DNA of 64,000 nt from an uncultured bacterium (GTDB lineage Bacteria > Muiribacteriota > Ozemobacteria > Ozemobacterales > Ozemobacteraceae). A model generated the notes under the pieces. That model saw only the letters and a program-made list of their open reading frames with translations. It searched no databases and had not been told where the DNA came from. The stretch covers positions 1-64,000 of the forward strand of contig CALEDQ010000024.1 of NCBI GenBank assembly GCA_937949615.1. Reading direction: 5' to 3'. Both the position numbers and the translations under genes were made by a program. Of this stretch, positions 23,482-33,625 are shown piece by piece (the stretch's first letter is position 1; every line of letters starts with the position of its first letter).

Positions 23482-26400
23482 GGCGTGAACTTCCAGATGC
23501 CGGCGGTGCCGCCGCTGGTGGCATTGGTTGCGCCGCCGATCAGGTAGATCGAAGAACCGCAGGCTACTGCGGATTTTGCATAGTTTCCAGCCATGGGCAT
23601 TGCGCCAAGCAGTCTGACATTACCTGTCTCTGGGTTCCAGGCGATCGCATCGTTCTTCAGAGCCGTGCCGTCATAACCACCGAACATGAAAATTTCGTCA
23701 CCAAGCGAGCATGCAGCTGCATTGTCGCGTTTCAACTGGGCTCCATTTACCGGGAAAGAGGCGACGGTAGTCAGTGACACGTTTGTCCAGGCATTGGTAT
23801 CGAAACTGAAAACATCGATGCTGTTCAGTGCGGTACCATCACTGCCGCCAACTCTGAATACCCGGCCTTTGTGCCAGATCAGGTTGTGATAGCTTCTGTT
23901 CGCAGGTAAGGGTGGCAGAGATTTGCTTATGCCAAGCGAATAACTGGCGTTGTCGGTGTAATTGTCGATTCCATGTGGCCAGTAAATAATGCAGTTGGTC
24001 GACCCACCACCTGCAACCATAATTCCATAAGGGGTAGCACAGGCTGCCGTATCGCAAACTATATTTTGAGACCGGTTGTCGAGAAGGGTTTTGGTCATGA
24101 CCGGTCCAGGTGCGGCAGCTGAGGTGGTCTGCATTGAGTAAAGCTCAAGCTCGTTGATTTCAATGTCAGGCGCAACAGTATCATGAGATACTTCGGCTTT
24201 AAACTTATAATATCTGTATGCGATGCTGTTGTCTAAATAGTAGGTTTGCCAGGAACCAGTGTTGGGGCAGCCAGTTGGTGAAGCTCCATTGATATTAATA
24301 ATTGTCTGGGTCGTAAAGTTGTCGTTGCTTCCGGCTAAACTGAACTGTTTCACCCTTCCATCCGTAGAACACAGCATTCTTATGATTTGTAACGGAAAAG
24401 AATTGCCGGCGCCCATATCCATTATTAGTTCCGATGGTGGCGTCGCAGCTGAATCCCATTCTGTGCTGGTATTGCCATCAAAAGCATGTGTGGCCGGATG
24501 AGAACCATCAGCATCTGATGCTGAAACAGAGACGGGACTGAGTTTTTTCACGTTTTCATGAAAGAGAATAATTTCTCTGCATATGCCAAGGTCGGTACCG
24601 GCGTAATTGTTTAAAAACTGTACCAGATAATATCTGTATGCCGTGGTATTGGTAAATGAGTGAAAGTATGGCCCGTAAGGCGGGCTGCTGTTGCCGGTGA
24701 CACTTGTTCCAGAGTTTGTGCTGGTATAAATCCATGAACCTTTGGGAATTGTGTGATTCATAATTTCAGTCCAGCCGGTTGGAAAAGTCCCTGGTGAATT
24801 CGAGCCGAAGATTTTGTAGTCTTTCATGCACTTATCAAAAGTAGTATTATGTCTGTTATTAATTGCAACTTTATTGGCTATGAATTTAAGAGAATCATTT
24901 CCTGCATTATAAGCTATCCAGCCAGAAGTTTGACCGCTCTGTAATTGCGCCGCATCACCTTCGTCGTTGTCAAATGCATCGATTGCAGGGTATGAGCCGT
25001 CGAAATTGCCGGAGCTTGTAATTGCGACTGGTGTTGGCAAACTACCAGAGTTGAGTGTTACCTGAAATTCTGTTGTGGTTACCGCTACCGGGTCAAAGGA
25101 TGACATTACTTCCCCGGTTGTCGGGTTGAACTTTTGCACCCAGGAGGTGTTGTCGGTTGCTGTATAGCGGCCGTTGAACACGAAAACTTCATTGTCATAG
25201 GCAGCGACGGCATGGCGTTTTATTGGGCGGGTCAGGGTTGCCACCAGGGGTGAAATTGTCGTTCCTGGAGCGTATGTGTAGGTCGGATCGAACTTGAAGA
25301 TTTTGTCGGTCGGGGTGCCGTCAACTGTGACAGATCCTCCGAATGCTCCATTTATGGTTGGAGAACCGCCGAGAATGTAGATGCCGCCGCTGGCAAGAGC
25401 AGCATTGTTGATGCCGCTGATGTTTACCGAAAGGGTTGCAACCTGCTGGTATGAGCCAGAGTGCGGGGTTGATTTGTAACGGTTGAACGGCAGAGTTGCA
25501 AGAACCTTTGGGGTTGCGGTCATGGTAGCGATTCTGGCTATGCTGCCGAAACCCGTGAGAGTGGAAACGGCACGTGTGGCGCCATTGAATGAGAAGCTTG
25601 CCGGGTTTGCAATATCGATGAAAACCACTTCATTTGTGTCTTCCTTGGCAAAAATCAGTTTTTGCCCGTCGTCTGAGACCGCCAGTTGCCGGTCTGAAGT
25701 ATTGAAAGTGCCACCCATATCGAATCTTGTCGGGGCGGTATTGCCGGGCCTGATAGCCCAGAAGTCATCCTGGATGGTGTCGAGGTGAAAAAGCAGCGGG
25801 TTGCCAAGGTCGCGTGACCAGACCATGGCACTTACCTGGTCATTATCGCAGCCGGTCAGATTGTAAGTTCGCAGCCAGGCGGGCGTAAACCTGAGCGGCA
25901 TGGTTTCTTTCTCAGGAATATCTGCCCAGGGGGCCGCGGGAGACGACCATCTGCCTGTCGCCTGATGAGTCAGGGCAGCAAACAGGGCGGCGCCCGCGTC
26001 TGAGGTTTTAAGAATCGCCAGCCCCGTATTGCCGTCATCCTGGTCGTGTTCGGCCTGAACGAATTCACTTTGCCCAATTTTCATTGTGAAAGCTGTTTTC
26101 ATTGGTGAGCCATAAAAACCTGGCGCTGCCGGTCGCCAGTCGCCAATCTGAGGAACAAATGAAGAGCCTAAAAACAGGCGGGTGCTGTCATTATGGAACA
26201 GACCGACCTGGCTTATTTCTGATTCGGGTCTTAGATACCCGAAAATGCGGGTATACATGGCATTATTGGGAATTATCTGGGTTGAGGTGGCTGCAAAATC
26301 CCATGAATAATTGAGAGGTGTCGTTCTTAAAGCTCCCCATATTTCGTTGCCGGTAAATGCCTGGACGAGTTTTCTGCAGCCTGCAGTTGGAAAAAGCAGT

Positions 26401-29400
26401 TTTGAGGAGGCATTGCCTGAATAAACCGCAAACGGGGAAGTTCGATCTCTATAATCGGTCAGCAAACCATTCAGCTGCGTTTCCTGATAAAAATTGTTGG
26501 CGGCGAAGTCGTAAAGATGTATCTGATTGGGCGTACCGATGGTTTCGATGGCCAGATAGCGGTCGTCAGGGCTGACTGATATGTTTACGGCATTCAGCGG
26601 TGGAAAATTACCGGGGATTTCGGCGATAAACTGTGCTTTGTATGCCCGCTGAGCCCCGGGAGGATAAACAGGATCGGATATAGTTGCACCAAGAGCCAGT
26701 GAAGGGATTTCTGAATGTGTTGTTTGTGTCGACCCTGGAGCCGAATAATCAGAAATAAAAGGGCCGGCCAAAGAATCGCTATAATTGATTAACCCAACGT
26801 TGGTTGTTGTTCCTGATCCATGCCACCATCCTGGGTAACGGTTTGCTGACAATACCCCGCCATTGAGCCATGTGATGGCATGGGTCTGAACTCCGGTCGC
26901 AGAAACAGAAATGGGGCTCCCAATGTCTCTAATGGTATTAACACCGCCAGCTATTTCTACAATTACAGGAGTAAGGCTTTTTCCAGTTGCAGCAGCATCA
27001 AATGCAATATGGGTGACCTTTGAACCGTTTGGAAATGAAAGATGGCGCAGTAATTCGATTCTGCCATTCCAGCCATCTATGTTGGCTGCTGTGATCGAAA
27101 TAGACCAGGGTAATTTCAGTGTAAGGCTTTTTAAATTATACCATCTGGCAAATCTTTCGTAGTTGTCAACATAAGTTCCCCATGGACGTTTACCAACCCA
27201 GTCAAGGCAGGTGCTGCCGTCGGCTTTTTTAAACAGATAGAGAAAGCCCCCGTTAGTAAGAGAGACCATATTCTGTGGCACCCAGTCGCAGCTAAAGTCG
27301 ACGTCATTGGGCATACGATAGTCGGAGGGTGGTGTTCCTGGCAGAGGAACGTCTGCCCAATAGCCGTTTAGCAGGGTGTTAGTGCTGTGTTTGTCGAGGG
27401 TGCTGAAATGGGTCTGATTGGGATCTGTGTGAAAGTAGGTATTAGGAATTGCAACTTCATACATTTGTTGTGCTCCGTACGCGTTCTGCGTGCGGATGCG
27501 GGTCGGGATATCGAAAGTATCAACTCCCGCTCTTGCGTTGCCAAAGACAACTTTTAATTTTTCACCTTGAGGCGAAATGGCAGCATCTACAGGAACAGCC
27601 TCAAGGTCTATTTTCTTGGTTTCGACCGTTTTGCCGGTATTTACATCTAAAAACTGGATGCTTTTGTCTGCTGTTCCGACCAGAACGAATTGCGGGATGC
27701 GCAAATTCATGGCAACTTCTGATTTATCAATTGTGGCAAAGTTTATTACTCTGTCCGGTGGGAGACTGCTGGTATAAGAATCTGTGATCAGGCCGGGTAT
27801 ATCTACTGCAAAAATGTTTGGCTTGGTAATATCATCGAAAACAAAATCCTGACTTTGAGGTGAAAACAACACGTAATTAACGCCGGTTTTTTTGATGGCG
27901 TCGGGTGTGGCCCTTTTAAGAATCGCCGGAACCTGGGTGTTCAAATTATAATTGACACTGGTTATCGGATTGATGCTCAAATTCAGCACAAACATGCCAC
28001 CCTTGCCGGCAGCGTCAGTTGGGTCCATCATGGCCAGATATCGGCCGTCGTCACTGAGGGTGATATCCTTCAGGTTCTTGGAAGCATCGGTCGGGGTGAT
28101 GGTTGTGCCGCCGATTTTTGCGCCAGTGCGTGAATCATGGCGGGTAATTATGCTTTTGTCCCAGAGGATGTAGAATTCTTTTCCATCCGACGTTGTGGCA
28201 CAACCTTCGACCTTTTCGTCGCTGTCGGGGTCGTCAATTTTTTCAGGGTTGACCAGGGGATTAGGGGCATACATTGGAAACCTGAAGACCACATTAAGAT
28301 CGGTTGGTCCTGAATAAAGGTAGCCGTCGTTTCCGGCGTGCAGAAAACTGCTTTTGTCTGTGGTCGTAGTAAATGCGGTTTTGTTGATCAGAGCAAGGTT
28401 AACCCAATTCTCGGTGTTGCTTGCGACGAAGGCGAAGATCATTTTTTCTTCATGGGCCGCGACATAGCACATTTTTCCATCAGGTCGAAATACGATAGAC
28501 CTGTCTTCGGCTGCTTTGTTTTTATCGTCTTTGTTTACATCTGCAAGTTTGAGACCATATGCAGGCTCTATTGTGCTGATGTTTGTGGTTGTCCCATCCT
28601 TATTGTAGATAGTATTCATTGGCCATATTTCTTTGGCCAGACCATACCATTGGCTTTCCGGGTCAATGTTCAGCGCCTTGATTTTGTTTTTGCACTGAAT
28701 TGCAATAAATTTCTGGTTGGGGTGAATTGCAATGTTCCATGGTCTGGCTCCGTCATTGGCACCGTCATCTCTCGGTTTGGTGATGTCGTCAAGACGAAGA
28801 AGAAAACTGTCCACTTTAGTGCGGGACATTGGGTCAATGGCAATGATTTCAACATTCTTGGGATTAGAAATCCATATATAATCATCGGAAAAACTTGGTA
28901 GATTAAGAAGCGAAAACAGGCTTATTGAAGGGAGTGGCGGTGAATTTGGATCTGACGGATCGATCTCAAGCTCGGTTCCGACATTGTCGTTATATTCTAG
29001 CTCTGCTTTTACAGTCAGAGCTTTTAAGCCGCTGATTGATTTGAGGTAATCTGATTGGATATTCTGGGTTGAGGTTCCGAGTTGCAGGTTTTCTTTGATT
29101 GCGACGCTTACTTTGTAGCTGTAAAGAATGCTTGATACGGTTGCTATATTTAAAAATGTTCCTGCACTGGCTGTACTGCCGGAGGCAATGTTTGTGTCGA
29201 TCGTTAAAAGCTGAGGTTCAGCGTCCGTGTTGTAATAAACATAATGATAAGTTGTTGTGGTATCGATAGCGGTGTGGTCAAAAGCGCCGACCGAAAGTTC
29301 TTTGTTGAGGCGTGATCTGGCAAGCAGTCGGAGTTTTTCATAGTGGTCGAACCCCTGGGTCTTTTTAACACCCATATGAAGAGTTCCCATGATTGGCAGT

Positions 29401-29486
29401 ATGCAGTAACCTGCAATAATAGTCGCCACCAGGGCTTCTACGAGGGTGAACCCGCGGTTCTTGAGAAATGCGAACAGCTTTTTCAT
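23478..29486 (-). CDS. giant modular pseudopilin/adhesin, 2002 aa
   Basis: The start is a normal prepilin: leader MKKLFAFLKNRG, then FTLVEALVATIIAG with Glu at +5, like PilV/GspI. But the protein runs to 2002 residues. After about residue 200 there are propeller-like repeats (SPDGK/SDDGR/SPQGE-type motifs to about 700, again near 990 and 1260), a kelch-like segment (about 1360-1470), two discoidin (F5/8 C)-like modules (about 1485-1642 and 1649-1785, each with AIDAFD or THAFDG and a conserved late YRYY), and a final kelch-like block (about 1800-2002). The kelch blades may form one propeller interrupted by the discoidin modules. First gene of the operon, ATG with GGGG upstream. It probably takes the tip or adhesin role of PilV plus PilY1. 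Confidence 0.85.
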   Translation of the reverse strand: MKKLFAFLKNRGFTLVEALVATIIAGYCILPIMGTLHMGVKKTQGFDHYEKLRLLARSRLNKELSVGAFDHTAIDTTTTYHYVYYNTDAEPQLLTIDTNIASGSTASAGTFLNIATVSSILYSYKVSVAIKENLQLGTSTQNIQSDYLKSISGLKALTVKAELEYNDNVGTELEIDPSDPNSPPLPSISLFSLLNLPSFSDDYIWISNPKNVEIIAIDPMSRTKVDSFLLRLDDITKPRDDGANDGARPWNIAIHPNQKFIAIQCKNKIKALNIDPESQWYGLAKEIWPMNTIYNKDGTTTNISTIEPAYGLKLADVNKDDKNKAAEDRSIVFRPDGKMCYVAAHEEKMIFAFVASNTENWVNLALINKTAFTTTTDKSSFLHAGNDGYLYSGPTDLNVVFRFPMYAPNPLVNPEKIDDPDSDEKVEGCATTSDGKEFYILWDKSIITRHDSRTGAKIGGTTITPTDASKNLKDITLSDDGRYLAMMDPTDAAGKGGMFVLNLSINPITSVNYNLNTQVPAILKRATPDAIKKTGVNYVLFSPQSQDFVFDDITKPNIFAVDIPGLITDSYTSSLPPDRVINFATIDKSEVAMNLRIPQFVLVGTADKSIQFLDVNTGKTVETKKIDLEAVPVDAAISPQGEKLKVVFGNARAGVDTFDIPTRIRTQNAYGAQQMYEVAIPNTYFHTDPNQTHFSTLDKHSTNTLLNGYWADVPLPGTPPSDYRMPNDVDFSCDWVPQNMVSLTNGGFLYLFKKADGSTCLDWVGKRPWGTYVDNYERFARWYNLKSLTLKLPWSISITAANIDGWNGRIELLRHLSFPNGSKVTHIAFDAAATGKSLTPVIVEIAGGVNTIRDIGSPISVSATGVQTHAITWLNGGVLSANRYPGWWHGSGTTTNVGLINYSDSLAGPFISDYSAPGSTQTTHSEIPSLALGATISDPVYPPGAQRAYKAQFIAEIPGNFPPLNAVNISVSPDDRYLAIETIGTPNQIHLYDFAANNFYQETQLNGLLTDYRDRTSPFAVYSGNASSKLLFPTAGCRKLVQAFTGNEIWGALRTTPLNYSWDFAATSTQIIPNNAMYTRIFGYLRPESEISQVGLFHNDSTRLFLGSSFVPQIGDWRPAAPGFYGSPMKTAFTMKIGQSEFVQAEHDQDDGNTGLAILKTSDAGAALFAALTHQATGRWSSPAAPWADIPEKETMPLRFTPAWLRTYNLTGCDNDQVSAMVWSRDLGNPLLFHLDTIQDDFWAIRPGNTAPTRFDMGGTFNTSDRQLAVSDDGQKLIFAKEDTNEVVFIDIANPASFSFNGATRAVSTLTGFGSIARIATMTATPKVLATLPFNRYKSTPHSGSYQQVATLSVNISGINNAALASGGIYILGGSPTINGAFGGSVTVDGTPTDKIFKFDPTYTYAPGTTISPLVATLTRPIKRHAVAAYDNEVFVFNGRYTATDNTSWVQKFNPTTGEVMSSFDPVAVTTTEFQVTLNSGSLPTPVAITSSGNFDGSYPAIDAFDNDEGDAAQLQSGQTSGWIAYNAGNDSLKFIANKVAINNRHNTTFDKCMKDYKIFGSNSPGTFPTGWTEIMNHTIPKGSWIYTSTNSGTSVTGNSSPPYGPYFHSFTNTTAYRYYLVQFLNNYAGTDLGICREIILFHENVKKLSPVSVSASDADGSHPATHAFDGNTSTEWDSAATPPSELIMDMGAGNSFPLQIIRMLCSTDGRVKQFSLAGSNDNFTTQTIININGASPTGCPNTGSWQTYYLDNSIAYRYYKFKAEVSHDTVAPDIEINELELYSMQTTSAAAPGPVMTKTLLDNRSQNIVCDTAACATPYGIMVAGGGSTNCIIYWPHGIDNYTDNASYSLGISKSLPPLPANRSYHNLIWHKGRVFRVGGSDGTALNSIDVFSFDTNAWTNVSLTTVASFPVNGAQLKRDNAAACSLGDEIFMFGGYDGTALKNDAIAWNPETGNVRLLGAMPMAGNYAKSAVACGSSIYLIGGATNATSGGTAGIWKFTP

Positions 29487-29557
29487 GTCAACGCCCCTTT
29501 ATTCAAGCCTCAACCTGTTCAAAGCAAGTTGCGTACCTGCAGATTGTTTTTGTGACA

Positions 29558-29648
29558 CAGGTGCAATTGCTGATCCCTGCCTATTTTTAATTCTACACTA
29601 TTTAGAAGCCGGAAAAAACTTTTACAGCCGAAAAAAAATTTGCACCTG
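29558..29648. promoter_or_regulatory. inverted 9-bp sites in the divergent promoter region
   Basis: CAGGTGCAA (29558-29566) and TTGCACCTG (29640-29648) are exact inverse copies 82 bp apart, in the gap between the pilin operon and the divergent transglycosylase gene. They flank a stretch with A/T-rich promoter-like sequence. They may be operator half-sites that control both directions; direct evidence is lacking. Confidence 0.35.
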
Positions 29649-29781
29649 ATCATTTGCATGAAAACTCATGGTGATTGATACTAATAGATGTAATTTGTTG
29701 TTGCCACTTTGCGGGAGAAGAATTTTCGGGTAAAATTAATAAACTGTACACACAAGACAAAGCTTTTCCGGAGACAAACAC

Positions 29782-30852
29782 ATGAAGCGTTATGCAATTA
29801 TTCTGATTGCGTTGTTCTGCTTGACTATAAACGCCGCTCCAGCCCAGACCCCGTTTGAGGTCAATAACACCGGGTCGCAGGCACAGAAAAAGATCGTGGC
29901 GGCCGATGAGACACAGCCGCAAGCTCAGACCGGCGAAACAAAAGAACTGCGCGGTTTTTTCAAGGTTCTCAAAGGCGTGCTTGATATTCTTAAAGCCGTC
30001 GTTGACGGTATTATCCCTTCAGCCAATGCCGCTGAGGTAGATGAAATGCCAATCGGAAAAGCTGCGGTGCAAAACGGGGGCAATAAATCAGCTACCAGCC
30101 TGACTTATGGCGATGTCAAAAATACCGAAATCGGTAAGCAGGCTGCAGGTTCAAGCGGTAACACCACGGCTGGAACGGCCACTCCAGCAGCGACCGGTAC
30201 TAAGCCACCGGCGGCAGTTTCCCCCGACCCGGCTACCGGAAAAGCCGTTACCACCGGCTCAGCCAAATTCAAAGAATGGTTTAAAGCCGCCTGTGGCGCT
30301 TACTGCGACGAATGGGAATTCCCGGACGTCACCAACAAATACGGCGAAAAAATTACCCGCGAAGACTATATGCGTGCCATCATCTGGATCGAAAGCCGCG
30401 GCGTGCACATGAGTGCAAAAGGCAAGCTCACTAAAAGCTGGGCCGGAGCTCAGGGCTTCATGCAGCTGATGCCGAATACTGCCCGTGGTCTCAAGATCGA
30501 CGCGAAAGACGGGGCGCAGAACCTCAAGGGCGGTGCCAAATACCTGGCCGAAATTTTCAACAGCGGCGCAGTCAGCAAAAAGACTGGCGCAGAAAAGCTG
30601 ATCATGGCCGCCTGTGCCTATAATCTCGGGCCGTTTTCGAGCAGCATGAAAATGTCATGGGATGATTTTAAAAAGAGCCGCAAGATGCCGACCGAAACCC
30701 GTGGCTATGGCCTGAAACTGAAGATGTGCCTTGGCCTTGAACTGACCGCCGACGAACGCAAACTGGTTCAGGACTGGCTGGTAACTCCAGGGCACACCGT
30801 TGACAGCCTCATCGAAGAAAATTACACCAATACCAAAGGCATCGGCCGCTGA
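29782..30852 (+). CDS. exported lytic transglycosylase-like protein
   Basis: A signal peptide (about 1-21, cleaved near APA-QT) is followed by a long Ala/Thr/Pro-rich linker (to about residue 165) and an SLT-type catalytic domain (about 190-310). The catalytic glutamate is E204 in IWIESRG, followed by QGFMQLMPNTA and ACAYNLGP, the three classic motifs of family 1 lytic transglycosylases. It should cut glycan strands of peptidoglycan in the periplasm. Its place back to back with the pilin operon suggests it opens the wall for the pilus, as dedicated transglycosylases do for other trans-envelope machines. ATG with GGAG upstream. Confidence 0.9.
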   Translation: MKRYAIILIALFCLTINAAPAQTPFEVNNTGSQAQKKIVAADETQPQAQTGETKELRGFFKVLKGVLDILKAVVDGIIPSANAAEVDEMPIGKAAVQNGGNKSATSLTYGDVKNTEIGKQAAGSSGNTTAGTATPAATGTKPPAAVSPDPATGKAVTTGSAKFKEWFKAACGAYCDEWEFPDVTNKYGEKITREDYMRAIIWIESRGVHMSAKGKLTKSWAGAQGFMQLMPNTARGLKIDAKDGAQNLKGGAKYLAEIFNSGAVSKKTGAEKLIMAACAYNLGPFSSSMKMSWDDFKKSRKMPTETRGYGLKLKMCLGLELTADERKLVQDWLVTPGHTVDSLIEENYTNTKGIGR

Positions 30853-30862
30853 GGAAACCAAA

Positions 30863-31405
30863 ATGAAAAATTCAAATATCGTCAGAATCGCTCTTGCCAT
30901 GATAGCTGTTTCCGGTGTCATTTTTGTCGGCTCAGGCTCATTGACAGCATCTGCTCTGTTCGAACAGAGCGACGTTTCAGTGAGCGACCGCGGCCGCATT
31001 GTGCTTGAACGCCGCCAGGCCGAAGACAGCATTGCCCGTCTCGATCGCGTCATTCTCGAAAACGGCAGTAATACTGTCGAATTGTTCGCCTCTGAAGGCC
31101 GCGCCATCGAGCAGGTGCTCGAAGAAGATCTTGATCTCGATGGCGAAAAGGAGCTGCTGATCCAGATGGATCTCGGCGGCTCGGGCGGCTTTAAAGAATT
31201 CGCTCTGCTGCACAATAAAGACGGTAAATACACCCAGATCTGGGAAGAAACCGGTTTTTGTGCCGGTAACGCCATGATCGCCGATCGCGACGGTGACGGC
31301 CGCCCGAATATCTACATCGAATACGCCAACACCGAAGCGAAGCCCACCCGCGAAGAGACTGCCATCTTCAGCCTCGAAAACGGCGAAGTTAAAAAAGCCG
31401 AATAA
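30863..31405 (+). CDS. secreted FG-GAP/VCBS-like protein, 180 aa
   Basis: Start chosen at ATG 30863, preceded by AGGA 9 nt upstream, 10 nt after the transglycosylase stop; a longer in-frame ATG overlaps that gene. A signal peptide (about 1-30) is followed by a domain with two Asp-rich loops, DLDLDGEKELL (about 90-100) and DRDGDGRP (about 139-146), as in FG-GAP or calcium-binding repeats. It may be a calcium-dependent periplasmic or surface partner of the transglycosylase. The function is unknown. Confidence 0.75.
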   Translation: MKNSNIVRIALAMIAVSGVIFVGSGSLTASALFEQSDVSVSDRGRIVLERRQAEDSIARLDRVILENGSNTVELFASEGRAIEQVLEEDLDLDGEKELLIQMDLGGSGGFKEFALLHNKDGKYTQIWEETGFCAGNAMIADRDGDGRPNIYIEYANTEAKPTREETAIFSLENGEVKKAE

Positions 31406-31461
31406 CTGGGAGCTCAGTATTAAAACTCCTGGAAACGATCGATAATAAAAGCTGCATTCGC

Positions 31462-31497
31462 AAACAGGCGCTGCATTTCACATGCCGGCGCCTGTTT
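31462..31497 (+). terminator. hairpin terminator
   Basis: AAACAGGCGC (31462-31471) pairs with 31488-31497, followed by a T-rich stretch (CGTCTTTTT). It ends the transglycosylase unit, and its stem core CAGGCG is shared with the hairpins at 5824 and 54745. Confidence 0.7.
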
Positions 31498-31520
31498 CGT
31501 CTTTTTCCGACTTTTGTTGT

Positions 31521-31588
31521 CAGCGTTTATCCATGTTCAACCGTAGCTTATTCTTTTCTTGCAGATTCTCCAGGTTAATCCGTGCGAC
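31521..31588 (-). repeat. degraded inverted copy of the CCACGGAT repeat
   Basis: On the minus strand the segment reads a mutated form of the repeat seen at 14894-15018: an ACGGATTAA unit (31588-31573 side) and a CTACGGTTGAACATGGATAA unit (31547-31528). Several substitutions are visible, consistent with age. Confidence 0.6.
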
Positions 31589-31655
31589 AAATTGGTAGCT
31601 TGTACACCCGGCGGTTTCGTGTTAAGGTTTATGCGAAATTGCAGGAGGTGCCCAC

Positions 31656-32699
<1,044 letters not shown>

Positions 32700-32707
32700 G
32701 CCGATAA

Positions 32708-33619
32708 ATGGAAAAAACCCGACGCATATCGCGATTTCTCGACCCCGAACTGCTGGCTTCCCTGTCTTCAATGGAGATCAGGGCGCGAACAGTCGTCGAG
32801 GGCATGATCGAGGGTCAGCATAAAAGCCCGTTCAAAGGCTTTAACGTCGAGTTTTCTGAATACCGGCAGTATGTGCCGGGTGACCCGCTTAAAGACATCG
32901 ACTGGAAAGTCTACGCCCGCACCGACAAGTTCTACATCAAGGAACACGAAGAAGAAACCAACCTTTCGGGCTACCTCGTCATGGATACCAGCGGCTCGAT
33001 GTCTTATAAAGGCGCTGGCGCGCTGAGCAAAATCGACTACGCTTCGACACTCGCCGCGTCGCTTGCTTATCTGATGCTCAAACAGCAGGATTCAGTCGGT
33101 CTTGTCACCTTTGCCGACGGCCTGCGCAAAATGATCAGACCGCGCACCGGCATGGCTCATCTCAAGGCGGTCTGCAGCGAGCTCGAAGCGACCCGCGCCA
33201 GTGAGACCACCAATATTGGCGAAAGCCTCGACATGGTCGGCCAGAGCATGAAAAAACGCGGCATTTTCATTCTGTTCTCAGACCTGATGGACAACGCTGA
33301 GGTTATCATCAAAAAACTGCGCCAGCTCAAAACCAGGCGCCACGAAATCGTGCTCTATCACGTTCTCGACCGCGATGAGATCAATTTCCCGTTCGATGAC
33401 ACCACAATTTTCCGTGATCTCGAAGACCGCAGCGAAATCACCACCGATGCTTTCACCCTGCGTGACGAGTATCTAAAACGGGTGCGCACCCTGCTGAACA
33501 CTTTCAAGTCAGCGTTGCGCAAATCCGGTATCGACTACCTGATCGCCGACACCTCGACACCCCTCGAAGCCAACCTGCGCAGCTTTTTCACGCGGCGTCA
33601 GGCTGTAAGTGAGAGGTAA
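32708..33619 (+). CDS. DUF58/VWA-like protein
   Basis: The 303-residue protein has the DUF58 hallmark YVPGDPLKDIDWKVYART (about residues 55-72) and a VWA-like fold with the MIDAS motif DTSGS (about 95-99). DUF58 proteins are regular partners of MoxR ATPases. There are no membrane segments, so it is soluble. It starts 8 nt after the moxR stop. The intact MIDAS suggests metal-dependent ligand binding. Confidence 0.93.
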   Translation: MEKTRRISRFLDPELLASLSSMEIRARTVVEGMIEGQHKSPFKGFNVEFSEYRQYVPGDPLKDIDWKVYARTDKFYIKEHEEETNLSGYLVMDTSGSMSYKGAGALSKIDYASTLAASLAYLMLKQQDSVGLVTFADGLRKMIRPRTGMAHLKAVCSELEATRASETTNIGESLDMVGQSMKKRGIFILFSDLMDNAEVIIKKLRQLKTRRHEIVLYHVLDRDEINFPFDDTTIFRDLEDRSEITTDAFTLRDEYLKRVRTLLNTFKSALRKSGIDYLIADTSTPLEANLRSFFTRRQAVSER

Positions 33620-33625
33620 GGCGCC

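Noticed and set aside
28338..28901. 187-codon plus-strand ORF inside the giant pilin gene
   Set aside because: The minus strand frame is continuous for 2002 codons with recognisable repeats; the plus frame is a shadow.
23478..29486. Giant gene as a fusion caused by frameshift or assembly error
   Set aside because: The frame is continuous with even codon use and the domain series is coherent from the pilin helix to the last kelch blade, so a single gene is the simpler reading.
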